A DNA stretch of 64,000 nt, from contig CAWIMG010000026.1 in assembly GCA_963837105.1 (NCBI GenBank), forward strand, positions 124,001-188,000, given 5' to 3'. This DNA is from UBA9676 sp963837105 (GTDB lineage Bacteria; Actinomycetota; Actinomycetes; Streptosporangiales; Streptosporangiaceae). Positions 8,967-16,676 of the stretch are shown here, piece after piece (within the stretch, counting starts at the first letter, position 1; each line of letters begins with the position of its first letter). Under the pieces are notes generated by a model that searched no databases, had not been told where the DNA came from, and worked only from the letters and a program-made list of their open reading frames with translations. A program made the position numbers and the translations under genes.

Positions 8967-9147
8967 TAGGCACTTCCCGGCGGCCGCGCCAGGCGCTGCC
9001 CGGGCAGCCGGACTACGCATCCCCGGGCAGCCGGGGGGCTTCCCGGGCAGCCGGGCCAGGGACCCGCGCAGCCAGATCCGGCCCGGCAGGCCATACCATC
9101 GGCAGCGGGCGGCAACAGCGGGCGCGGTAACAGCGGGAGAGGTGCGG

Positions 9148-9723
9148 GTGAGCCGGTTCAGGCAGATGGTCGGCGACTGGCCGGCCGGGGCTGCCCGGAT
9201 ACTCACTGCCGGCGCGGTCCTCACTCTGATCGGGGGCTGCGGCCTGGTCGGTGGCCCCAAGACGGTGCCCGCGAACGTGCCCGACCAGATGACCGTGACC
9301 AGCCCCGATATCAGCCAGAATGTCATGGGCTCGGACTTCACCTGCCACGGGGAGGGGAAGTCCCCCGGGCTGCACTGGTCTGGCGCGCCGGCCGGCACAA
9401 AGTCACTCGCTGTGGTCATGGATGATGCAGCGGCACCGATCACGCCGTACATCTACTGGATCGTGTTTGATATCGGCCCGCAGACCACGAATATTCAGGC
9501 CGGGAAGATTCCGGCAGGTGCCCAGCAGGCCCGTAGTAGCAAAGGCACCATCGGCTATGATCCGCCCTGCCCGGTGGGCCACAGTCATTTCTACCGCTTT
9601 ACCGTTTACGCCCTCGGGTCGGTGCTCCGGCTGGCGAACGGGACCAGCATGAGGACGGCGTGGTCGGCGATCGCCAGCGCGGCTATCGCGCGTGGCCGGC
9701 TCCCCGCAATGGCCACCCCGTAG
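9148..9723 (+). CDS. Lipoprotein of the YbhB/YbcL (PEBP, Raf-kinase-inhibitor-like) family
   Basis: A 191-residue protein with a signal peptide and a lipobox LIGGC near residue 30, so it should be anchored to the outer face of the membrane. The mature part is a phosphatidylethanolamine-binding-protein fold: LHWSGAPAGTKSLAVVMDD, YWIVFDIG and YDPPCPVGHSHFYRFTVYAL match the conserved ligand-pocket segments of the family. GTG at 9148 has GGGAGAGG five bases upstream; GTG at 9142 overlaps that site. The role of bacterial PEBP proteins is poorly known. It lies behind the IS element and was probably separated from sepH by that insertion. Confidence 0.82.
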   Translation: MSRFRQMVGDWPAGAARILTAGAVLTLIGGCGLVGGPKTVPANVPDQMTVTSPDISQNVMGSDFTCHGEGKSPGLHWSGAPAGTKSLAVVMDDAAAPITPYIYWIVFDIGPQTTNIQAGKIPAGAQQARSSKGTIGYDPPCPVGHSHFYRFTVYALGSVLRLANGTSMRTAWSAIASAAIARGRLPAMATP

Positions 9724-9826
9724 CCGGATCATCACACGGTGTAAACGCGACACGAGCTTAAGAAGTTCGCTAAATACATGACAGCGGCCGGACTCGTCCG
9801 CAAGAATCCCTGCTCAGGAGTTCAGA

Positions 9827-9897
9827 CCTTGGACTGATCCAAGGTGCTAGCGACACAGGGGCAGGTCCGCGTCTATGGCCGCGTGTACCTCGCTAGC
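9827..9897 (+). promoter_or_regulatory. Candidate structured 5' leader (two adjacent hairpins)
   Basis: The 209-base gap before the next gene has a perfect 7-bp hairpin (CCTTGGA, CTGA loop, TCCAAGG at 9827-9844). Immediately after it comes an 8-bp inverted repeat GCTAGCGA (9846-9853) with TCGCTAGC (9890-9897), enclosing a second short pairing AGGT/ACCT. Together they could fold into a two-stem RNA leader ending about 35 bases before the start codon at 9933. It may instead be an operator or terminator cluster; I matched it to no known riboswitch class. Confidence 0.35.
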
Positions 9898-9932
9898 GCC
9901 GCCCTCTTGGCCACGGCTCGTTGGGTGGTGGA

Positions 9933-12023
9933 ATGAAACTGCTGCTGGTGGTTGGCCTCGCAGCCGTTGTCATCGTGATCCTCATCGCCGTATTCCTGAG
10001 CGTCAGGCTCGGCCGTGCGGACGACCATGAAGAGCCGGTGCGTCCTGGCACCCGCGATCGCGGGCGCCAGGACGACGAGGACTCGCGCTGGCAGGACGCC
10101 GACGCGCACGACTCGCGCCGCGTGATGGCGGCCAGCCGGACAGGCGGCAGCAGCCGTGCCCGGGACGAGGCCGATACCTCTGCCTCCCACTACCGCGATC
10201 ACGGCGAGCGCCGGCCGTCCCGCGAGCAGGCGGCCCGCGGGCGGGACCGGGACTACGGCTACCCGGACCCCCGCGACGCCGGGCCGTCAGAGCACCCCAG
10301 CAGCCCGCGCCGGGCAACGGCCAGGAACGGCCGGCCAGCCAGCGGCCGCGACTACCGCGACCGGCCGGCTGACGGCCGCCATGACCAGCGCGGTACCGGC
10401 CAGCCGGACTACCATTCCGGCCCGCAGCGCGCCTACGCCGGCGGGGATCACCTGTCCGGCCCGCTGCCGGTTCCCGAGTTCGCGTCGGGTGACTACCCGT
10501 CGGCCGACTACCCGTCCATGGATTTCCCGTCCGGGCCGCTGGCCGCTGCCGACTATCCGTCAGCCGACTACCCGTCGATGGATTTCCCGTCCGGGCCGCT
10601 GGCCGCTGCCGACTATCCGTCGGCCGACTACCCGGCCGTTCCGGCCGGCACCCCGTCAGGCGGCCGGAGCCGGTCAAGGTCCGGTTCGGGCAAGAACCGC
10701 CCCGGCCGGGAGCAGCCGGAACCGCGCCGCAAGCCCGCCAAGCCGCAGAGCTCAGCGCGGGGACGGTCGCGCAAGCGTGACGACGATGACTGGCCCAGCA
10801 CAGAGTGGGACAAGCTGACCGACGAGCAATACTGGGCCGAGCTCTCCTCCGACAAGCCGCTGTCCACCAGCGCCCACCCCGCCCAGGCGGCCAGCGAGCC
10901 CACGCCAGCGGCCAGCCACGGCACGTCGCGGTCCGCCAGTGGCAGGCCAGCGGCCAGCCATGCCGCCGCCGCGGCGCCCATGCCCCTCGCTGAGCCCGCC
11001 CGCGAGCTGCCCAGCCGGAAGGCGCCCAGCCCGTCCCGCGAACCTGTCACCGAACGCCTGCCGGTCCGCGCGCGGCCGCAGCAGCCGGTTCCGGCCCGGT
11101 CCTCGAACCCCTCCCCGGCCCCCAGCCGGGCCGAGGCCGCCCGCCCCCGGCCGGCCGAGGAGCCCAGCATCGCGGTGCTGAGCAGCCTGGCCACCAGCGC
11201 GCCTGCTCGGCCGTACGGTGCGCTGGATGAGGACCCGCTCACCAGCCCCTCCTTCTCCCGCCCGGCTATCGACAGCCGGTCCTACCAGCGATCCGGCGCC
11301 CCGCACGCCGATCCCGGCGCGCACCCGCAGCCAGCGGCCAGCACGGCCACTGTCAGCTACGGCACAGCCGGCTATGCCACGGCGGGTCACGGCCCGGGCA
11401 GCTACCAGCCGGGCCCGGACTACCCCAGCCAGGGCTACCCGGCGAGCGACTACCACGGCAGCGGCCCACTCAGCGGCCCGCCCGCCGTCCCAGCGGCCAG
11501 CGCGCCCGCTGAGGGGTATCACCTTCCCGCTCAGGCCGGCCCCGGTTACGCCTACCCGGCCGGGCCGGCGGCGCAGCCTGCCCCGGCGAGCTGGCACCGG
11601 CAGCCGGACGAGCCGGCCCCCGCGGGCGGAAATCCGTACGGCAGTTATGTGGACCCGGCACCGGCCGGCTACCAGGCCAGCCCGGCCGGGTATGCCGAAT
11701 CCCACCCGAGCGGCGCCCACCCCTATCCGCCCGACATGGCCGGCGGCTACGCCAGTCCCGGCTTCAGCCAGGAACCGGCCCCCTACCAGCCCGCGATAGC
11801 GGCGGCCAGCCACGCGGCCGACGCCGGCCACCATTCGGTGGCTGGGCTCTACCCGCATGCCGGTTACCCCAGCGATGCCGGCTACGGCTATGAGCAGCAC
11901 GCCAGCCAGGCTGGCTACCCGGCCCCGCAGGAAGCCGCCAGCTACCCGCCGGGCGATGCCAGCAGCTACCCTGCCGACCCCTACCAGGACAGCCGGTACG
12001 GTTACCCAGCCGCACAGGGTTGA
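9933..12023 (+). CDS. Repetitive, intrinsically disordered membrane-anchored protein
   Basis: A 696-residue protein with one N-terminal membrane helix (residues 2-26, MKLLLVVGLAAVVIVILIAV) followed by a short basic-acidic juxtamembrane segment and then a very long Pro, Ser, Ala, Gly and Tyr-rich region without recognisable domain. Residues near 187-234 contain two nearly identical 20-residue repeats; the C-terminal 250 residues are scattered GY, DYPS, YPA and SYP motifs. The ATG at 9933 is preferred over an in-frame TTG at 9921. A helix plus disordered Tyr/Pro-rich tail resembles actinobacterial scaffold or cell-wall-facing proteins. Only residues 280-310 (TEWDKLTDEQYWAELSSDKP) look ordered. 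Function is unknown. Confidence 0.75.
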   Translation: MKLLLVVGLAAVVIVILIAVFLSVRLGRADDHEEPVRPGTRDRGRQDDEDSRWQDADAHDSRRVMAASRTGGSSRARDEADTSASHYRDHGERRPSREQAARGRDRDYGYPDPRDAGPSEHPSSPRRATARNGRPASGRDYRDRPADGRHDQRGTGQPDYHSGPQRAYAGGDHLSGPLPVPEFASGDYPSADYPSMDFPSGPLAAADYPSADYPSMDFPSGPLAAADYPSADYPAVPAGTPSGGRSRSRSGSGKNRPGREQPEPRRKPAKPQSSARGRSRKRDDDDWPSTEWDKLTDEQYWAELSSDKPLSTSAHPAQAASEPTPAASHGTSRSASGRPAASHAAAAAPMPLAEPARELPSRKAPSPSREPVTERLPVRARPQQPVPARSSNPSPAPSRAEAARPRPAEEPSIAVLSSLATSAPARPYGALDEDPLTSPSFSRPAIDSRSYQRSGAPHADPGAHPQPAASTATVSYGTAGYATAGHGPGSYQPGPDYPSQGYPASDYHGSGPLSGPPAVPAASAPAEGYHLPAQAGPGYAYPAGPAAQPAPASWHRQPDEPAPAGGNPYGSYVDPAPAGYQASPAGYAESHPSGAHPYPPDMAGGYASPGFSQEPAPYQPAIAAASHAADAGHHSVAGLYPHAGYPSDAGYGYEQHASQAGYPAPQEAASYPPGDASSYPADPYQDSRYGYPAAQG
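10491..10634 (+). repeat. 60-bp tandem repeat inside the disordered protein gene
   Basis: Two 60-bp units (10491-10550 and 10551-10610) differ at only three positions and are followed by a partial third (10611-10634). Each unit codes DYPSADYPSMDFPSGPLAAA. The near identity, including silent sites, points to a recent duplication by slippage or unequal exchange. Confidence 0.9.
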
Positions 12024-12082
12024 CAGACTGGTAGGTCGCGGGCGGACAATGTGCCGATCGCGACACAGGAGCAGGGGAAGAG

Positions 12083-12376
12083 TTGGAACGCCTACGCCCT
12101 CGGGACCACGCACGCAGTTACCACCTGCATCGGCTGGCCACCGCCCTTGACACCCAGGGCCTGCAGTTGACCGTGCAGACCACCTACCCGGCGGCGTTGC
12201 ACATCTTCACCCCCGGTGCGGCCATGCTCGCCGAGAGCATCGACTGCATTCCGGGAACCGACGACAGCGGCCGCCTGCACTGGTACTACCGCTGGTCATG
12301 GGGCGAATTGCTGCACGACGCCGACGACCCATCGGCCGCGGCCGCGAAGATCGCCGAGGTTCTCTCCGCCCGCTGA
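12083..12376 (+). CDS. Conserved small protein, function unknown
   Basis: A 97-residue protein starting at TTG 12083, preceded by a purine-rich GGAGCAGGGGAAG site; no ATG or GTG fits better. The sequence is compact and ordered (HLHRLATALDTQGLQLTVQT, LHWYYRWSWGELLH, PSAAAAKIAEVLSAR), unlike the disordered protein upstream. Its composition suggests a small alpha-beta protein. It lies 59 bases after the repetitive protein in the same direction. No family name is assigned. Confidence 0.6.
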   Translation: MERLRPRDHARSYHLHRLATALDTQGLQLTVQTTYPAALHIFTPGAAMLAESIDCIPGTDDSGRLHWYYRWSWGELLHDADDPSAAAAKIAEVLSAR

Positions 12377-12403
12377 GCGGCTACCCGTGGAACCGGTTAC
12401 CGG

Positions 12404-12871
12404 CTAACTGCGGACCGGGGCCAGCTGCTCCAGCGCGCGCGAGGCATACGCGAGAACGTGTGGCATGAGCGGGAACCGCCGCAGGTCGTCCCGGCTGAAC
12501 CAGTGATAGGCACGGGCCGCGTGGTAGTCGAGCGAGACCTCGCCTGCGACCACGTGGCAGAAATAGACAAAGTCCAGGTACTCGGCGGATGGGCTGATCC
12601 GGATTTCCTGGATCGATACCGGCATCGGCAGCGGGGACGCGGCCTCGTCCCTGACCTCCATCCCGCCGCCGCTGACCACGGACACCGACAGCCCGGTCTC
12701 CTCTAGCACCTCCCGGATCAGCGCCTCATGCGGGTACTCCCCCGAGGCCAGCTCGATCCGGCCGCCGGTCGGAACCCAGCGCGACAGCCCGCCGTGCCAC
12801 AGCAGCAGGACCCGGTCGTCGCGCACCACATAGCCGCCGGCCACATACGTCGCATCCCGCAGGTATTTCAC
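12404..12871 (-). CDS. NUDIX hydrolase
   Basis: A 155-residue protein with a NUDIX box in the segment GGRIELASGEYPHEALIREV followed by LEETGL (about residues 37-62). The REVLEETGL core is perfect; the loop between the first Gly and the first Glu is two residues longer than the classic pattern. These enzymes hydrolyse nucleoside diphosphates linked to another group, using Mg bound by the Glu cluster. The start overlaps the end of cmk by four bases (ATGA), so it is translationally coupled to it, and a role in nucleotide pool cleaning is plausible. Substrate unknown. Confidence 0.85.
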   Translation of the reverse strand: MKYLRDATYVAGGYVVRDDRVLLLWHGGLSRWVPTGGRIELASGEYPHEALIREVLEETGLSVSVVSGGGMEVRDEAASPLPMPVSIQEIRISPSAEYLDFVYFCHVVAGEVSLDYHAARAYHWFSRDDLRRFPLMPHVLAYASRALEQLAPVRS

Positions 12872-13554
12872 CGGTCATCACCGGGCTCGAGCCCGCACAT
12901 GGCGATGACGATGTCGACCGTCTCGTCCACTGACATCTTGTCGGTGCGGATCACCACCGCGTCCGCCGCCACCCGCATCGGCGAGGTCTCCCGTTCGCGG
13001 TCCATCTGGTCGCGTTCGGCTATCTGCAACTCCACCTCGGCCTGGCTGCGCAGCTCGTCGGCGCTTTGCGCCCACAGTTTGCGCGCCGCCCGCTCCTGCA
13101 GGCTGACGTCGAGGTACAGCTTGAGTTCAGCGTCAGGCGCGACCACCGTGCCGATGTCCCGGCCGGCCAGGATGGTCGGTCCCTCCGACAGCACCCGCCG
13201 CTGGATCAGCCGCACCACTTCCCGTACCCGCTCGAAGCGGGCGACCCGGGGCACGGTCCTGGTGATCTCATCGGTGTGCAGCCGCATCTCCGACAGCGGC
13301 CGCCCGGCCACCCGGATCACCCCGCCGCCAGCGGCCCGGGTGATCTCCACCTCTTTCAGCACCCTGGCCGCGATCACGAGCACTCCGTCCAGGTCATCGG
13401 GATCGGTGCCCTCGTCCAGGACACCCCTGGCGACCAGCCGGTAGATGAGCCCGGTATCGACCATCGCGTAGTGCAGGCGTGCCGCCATGGCCTGGCCGAT
13501 GGTGCTCTTGCCGCTGCCGGCAGGCCCGTCGATGGCGATCGTTGCTGGTCGCAC
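12868..13554 (-). CDS. cmk: Cytidylate kinase
   Basis: Phosphorylates CMP and dCMP with ATP. The 228-residue product has the P-loop DGPAGSGKST at residues 9-18, the GRDIGTVVAPDAELKLYLD core and the LID region RERETSPMRVAADAVVIRTD, all diagnostic of bacterial Cmk. GTG at 13554 is preceded by GGGGGAG. In many actinobacteria cmk sits next to der or plsC; here it is followed by a coupled NUDIX gene instead. A divergent or upstream promoter would have to lie in the 123-base gap to the amidohydrolase. Confidence 0.95.
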   Translation of the reverse strand: MRPATIAIDGPAGSGKSTIGQAMAARLHYAMVDTGLIYRLVARGVLDEGTDPDDLDGVLVIAARVLKEVEITRAAGGGVIRVAGRPLSEMRLHTDEITRTVPRVARFERVREVVRLIQRRVLSEGPTILAGRDIGTVVAPDAELKLYLDVSLQERAARKLWAQSADELRSQAEVELQIAERDQMDRERETSPMRVAADAVVIRTDKMSVDETVDIVIAMCGLEPGDDR

Positions 13555-13647
13555 TATCTCCCCCTACCGCCGGCGGCGCGGGCCGGGCATCGCTATCACG
13601 TCTGCGCAAGTGTAGACCGAGGCCGGCCACCGTCCGCGGGCGAATCA

Positions 13648-13670
13648 GGCGGCGGCCTGGCCGGGCCGCC
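13648..13670 (-). terminator. Possible hairpin downstream of the amidohydrolase gene
   Basis: GGCGGC (13648-13653) pairs with GCCGCC (13665-13670) about eight bases past the stop codon of the minus-strand amidohydrolase. There is no T-run, as is usual for actinobacterial terminators; the stem is short. Confidence 0.25.
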
Positions 13671-13677
13671 GTGCCGC

Positions 13678-14640
13678 TCAGTCCAGGCCGAACAGCCGCC
13701 GCGGGTTGGTGACCGCGACCGCCTGGATGTCCGCGTCGGCCAGGGCGGCGGCCAGCGTCGTCAAGGGACTGGCCAGCGCCATGTCGAACGGCAGGTCGGT
13801 GCCCAGCACCACCTGGTCCAGCCCCACCCGGGCGACCAGGTAGCGCAGCGCCTGCGCGTCGTGGGTGATCGTGTCGAAGTACAGACGGCTGAAGAAGTCC
13901 CAGGCGTCCTCCGGCGCATCCGCCAGCTCTGGCCGGACCTGGCGGGCGTGCACCAGCCGGCCGGTCTGGTACGGCAGGAAACCGCCGCCGTGCATGAGCA
14001 CCAGCCGCACCCGCGGATAGCTGGCCAGTACTCCCGCGCAGATGAGCCGCTCCACCGTGATGGTGGTTTCCAGCGGGTTGCCGATCGCGTTCTGCAGGTA
14101 CCACTGTTCCAGCGCGGGGTGCGGGCAGTTGAAGGCCGGGTGGATGAGCACCGGCCGCGCCAGCGCGTCCGCCTGCTGCCAGAACACGCCGAACTCCGGC
14201 TCGTCCAGCCGGCGGCTGGCGATCGAGGTCCCGATCGCCGCGCCGGCCGCGCCAGCCGCCACCGCCTCGGCGAATACCCGCGCGGCCTCCGCTGGTGCCT
14301 GCATCGGCAGGTTGGCCAGCCAGTTCAGGCGGTCCGGCGCCTGCGCGCAGAAATCGGCCATGCCCTCGTTGCTGGCCTGGCAGAGCGCCCCGGCCGGCCC
14401 GCTGGGCAGGTCGTAGCCGAACAGCACCGGCGCCGGTGAGATCACCGCCCCCCACAGCCCGCGGCTGGCCAGGTCGGCGAGCTTGGTGGCCGGGTCGTGG
14501 AAGGCCGGTACCAGGGCGAACGGCACGTGGTGGGAGCTGCGGAACTCGCCGCCGGCGACGGACATGCCGAGCCCGCTGGCCCACCCGGCCAGCCGCAGCA
14601 CCGGTACCGGGATGACGTGGTTGTGGACGTCGATGAACAC
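13678..14640 (-). CDS. Amidohydrolase of the ACMSD / resorcylate-decarboxylase type (amidohydrolase 2)
   Basis: A 320-residue TIM-barrel metalloenzyme. The metal ligands expected for the family are visible: HNH at residues 6-8, a His in LIHPAFN near residue 168, a His in RLVLMHGGG near residue 219, and the Asp in VLGTDLPFD near residue 287. The ACMSD branch mostly decarboxylates aromatic or enolic acids rather than cutting amides, so a decarboxylase or hydrolase role in a catabolic route is likely. ATG at 14640 begins MFIDVHNH. It is divergent from the dehydrogenase at 14777, and the shared promoter region carries an operator-like element also found before the CocE operon. Confidence 0.85.
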   Translation of the reverse strand: MFIDVHNHVIPVPVLRLAGWASGLGMSVAGGEFRSSHHVPFALVPAFHDPATKLADLASRGLWGAVISPAPVLFGYDLPSGPAGALCQASNEGMADFCAQAPDRLNWLANLPMQAPAEAARVFAEAVAAGAAGAAIGTSIASRRLDEPEFGVFWQQADALARPVLIHPAFNCPHPALEQWYLQNAIGNPLETTITVERLICAGVLASYPRVRLVLMHGGGFLPYQTGRLVHARQVRPELADAPEDAWDFFSRLYFDTITHDAQALRYLVARVGLDQVVLGTDLPFDMALASPLTTLAAALADADIQAVAVTNPRRLFGLD

Positions 14641-14665
14641 CCAGCCTCCAGCCGCCGCGAATCGG

Positions 14666-14702
14666 TAGCCATGCTAATTTCCGGTGTTAAATCTTGCTAC
14701 TG
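14666..14702. promoter_or_regulatory. Candidate operator (TAGC-N3-GCTAA plus TGCTACTG)
   Basis: Between the divergent amidohydrolase and dehydrogenase genes lies TAGCCATGCTAA (14666-14677), an inverted repeat TAGC-N3-GCTA, and TGCTACTG at 14695-14702. The same two elements occur in the other divergent promoter of this module at 21145-21203. The local AT content is higher than in the surrounding DNA. It is a plausible site for the XRE-cupin regulator. Confidence 0.4.
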
Positions 14703-14776
14703 ACCTGCTGGGCCGGGCCCGCGCCGCGGGCTGACGGCGGCCGGACCGGCCGGGCCACGAGCCGAGGGGCGGGACG

Positions 14777-15670
14777 ATGGCATCCGAACCAGCCACAGTG
14801 GCCGTGATCGGGCTGGGGAACATGGGGCTGCCCATGGCCGGCCATCTGCTGGCGGCCGGCTATCGCGTGCAGGGGTGCGACCTGCGCCCCGGTCCCGCTG
14901 CCGCACTCGCCGTCCTGGGCGGGGTGCCGGCACCGGACCCGGCCGCGGCCGCCGAGGGCGCCCGGGTGGTGATCACCTCGCTGCCGTCGGCGGCCGCGCT
15001 GGCCGAGGTGGTGGGCGGGGACCGGGGGCTGGCCGCGGTGGCGGCCGGCGGCATGATCGTGATCGAGACCAGCACCCTGCCGGTGCCGGCCAAGGAGGAC
15101 GCGGCCCGGCTGCTCGGCCAGGCCGGGGCGGTGATGCTGGACTGCCCGGTCAGCGGCACCGCCGGCCAGTTGCGGTCCCGCGACGTCGCGGTCTACGCCA
15201 GCGGAGACCGCGACGCGATCGGGCGCTGCCGCGGTGTGCTGGCCGCCTTCTCCCGGGTACAGCATCTGGTCGGGGTGTTCGGCAACGGCATGCGGATGAA
15301 GCTGATCGCCAACCATCTGGTCGCCGTGCACCACACCGCGGCGGCCGAGGCACTGCTGCTGGCCCAGCGGGCCGGGCTCGACCCGGCGCTGGCGCTGCGG
15401 GCGCTCGCCGACGGGGCCGGGAACTCGCGGATGCTGGAGGTCCGCGGCCCGATGATGCTCGGCGGCGACTTCACCGACGCCAACATCGCGCTGGCGGTGT
15501 TCTGCAAGGATATCGACCTCATCAGCGAGCTGGCCAGGTCGGTCCGCTGCCCGCTGCCGCTGTTCACCGCCGCCGCTCAGCTCCACCTGGCCGCGCTCGG
15601 CCAGGGCCGGGCCGAGCAGGATCCGGCCTGCGTCTACGCGATCCTGGCGGAGATGTCACAGCCCCGCTGA
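14777..15670 (+). CDS. NAD(P)-dependent dehydrogenase of the 3-hydroxyisobutyrate dehydrogenase family
   Basis: A 297-residue beta-hydroxyacid dehydrogenase. The cofactor motif GLGNMG is at residues 12-17, the substrate motif LDCPVSGTAGQL near residue 120 matches the DAPVSGG signature, and the catalytic Lys lies in MRMKLIANHLV near residue 175. Family members oxidise short 3-hydroxy acids such as 3-hydroxyisobutyrate, tartronate semialdehyde or 6-phosphogluconate. ATG at 14777 is preceded by GGGGCGGGACG. Its last 15 bases overlap the end of the convergent MocA gene. The neighbouring amidohydrolase and regulator suggest a catabolic step. Confidence 0.87.
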   Translation: MASEPATVAVIGLGNMGLPMAGHLLAAGYRVQGCDLRPGPAAALAVLGGVPAPDPAAAAEGARVVITSLPSAAALAEVVGGDRGLAAVAAGGMIVIETSTLPVPAKEDAARLLGQAGAVMLDCPVSGTAGQLRSRDVAVYASGDRDAIGRCRGVLAAFSRVQHLVGVFGNGMRMKLIANHLVAVHHTAAAEALLLAQRAGLDPALALRALADGAGNSRMLEVRGPMMLGGDFTDANIALAVFCKDIDLISELARSVRCPLPLFTAAAQLHLAALGQGRAEQDPACVYAILAEMSQPR

Positions 15671-16666
15671 CACCGGCACGGTGCGGCAGGCGCTGACCGA
15701 CTCGGCGATGGCAGCGGTCAGTTCCACACTGCGCAGCCCGTCGCGCCCGGACGGGCTCGGCTGGCGGCCGGCCAGGACAGCTTCGGTGAACGCCGTTACC
15801 ACCCCCTGGTAGGCGTGGAAGCTGGCGGTTTCCAGCGTGGCCTCGCCATCGGGGGTGAGGATGTCCAGGCTGCCGGTCATGTTCATGCGGGTGCAGGACC
15901 GGCCGATCACCCGGCCCTGAGTGCCGTAGATGGTGAGGTCGGCCTGCGGGCAGGCCACCGACTGATTCACGTTGACATAGGCCAGCGCGCCGCTGGCGAA
16001 CCGGAGCAGCACCAGCGCCAGCGTCTCTGGCACCAGGCCCTGCTCGTGCCCGGTCAGCGCGGTTACCTCGGTCACCTCGGCCCCGAGCAGGAACCGGATC
16101 AGGTCGAAGGCGTGCACCCCGATGTTGTTGATGACGCCCAGGCCCGCCAGCGCCGGGTCCGTCCGCCACCCTTTCAGCAGCGTCCGGCCGGAGCTCATCT
16201 CCACCTGCACCACCCGGATCTCGCCCAGTGAGCCGTCCTGGATCACCTCCCGGAGGCGGCCGAAATTGTCGTGGAACCGGGTCTGGAAGGTGATCCCGAG
16301 CCGCACCCCCGCGCTCTCGCAGGCCGCCGTCGCCCGGCGCGCGTCCGCGGCGCTGAGCGCGAGTGGCTTGTCGCACAGCACGTGCTTGCCGGCCTCGGCG
16401 GCGGCCACCACCTGGTCCGGGTGCAGCGCGTTGGGAGTGGCGATGTAGACCGCGTCCAGCTCCGGGTCAGCGAGCAAGTCGGGGTAACTGACCAGTGCCC
16501 GCGCCGCGGCATGGCGGGCGGCGAATGCACTGGCCCGCTCCTGGTCGCGGCTGACCACCCCGCGCAGCACGCCATGTGCACTGGCGGCGATGGCCGGGGC
16601 GATCTCGGTGTCGGCGATCCGGCCCAGGCCGACGATGCCCCACCGGAGGCTGCTGGTCTGCGTCAC
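15656..16666 (-). CDS. Gfo/Idh/MocA-family oxidoreductase
   Basis: A 336-residue dehydrogenase. The N-terminal Rossmann domain begins with IVGLGRIADTEIAPAI near residue 10 and continues with AVYIATPNALHPDQV; CDKPLALSAADAR near residue 98 is the family EKP motif in the form DKP, whose Lys is catalytic. The C-terminal alpha-beta domain has the SGRTLLKGW and GVINNIGVHAFDLIR stretch, the second family signature. These enzymes oxidise sugars, inositols or related alcohols with NAD(P). GTG at 16666 follows GAGGAG; the open frame runs further upstream without homology. It is the last gene of a four-gene operon (CocE, M24, PEP enzyme, MocA), ten bases after the preceding stop. Confidence 0.87.
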   Translation of the reverse strand: MTQTSSLRWGIVGLGRIADTEIAPAIAASAHGVLRGVVSRDQERASAFAARHAAARALVSYPDLLADPELDAVYIATPNALHPDQVVAAAEAGKHVLCDKPLALSAADARRATAACESAGVRLGITFQTRFHDNFGRLREVIQDGSLGEIRVVQVEMSSGRTLLKGWRTDPALAGLGVINNIGVHAFDLIRFLLGAEVTEVTALTGHEQGLVPETLALVLLRFASGALAYVNVNQSVACPQADLTIYGTQGRVIGRSCTRMNMTGSLDILTPDGEATLETASFHAYQGVVTAFTEAVLAGRQPSPSGRDGLRSVELTAAIAESVSACRTVPVSAGL

Positions 16667-16676
16667 TGCGCCCTCC

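Noticed and set aside
9724..9932. tRNA or other classical RNA gene in the gap before the disordered protein
   Set aside because: No cloverleaf, CCA end or known riboswitch core is seen; only hairpins of unknown role, reported as a candidate leader.
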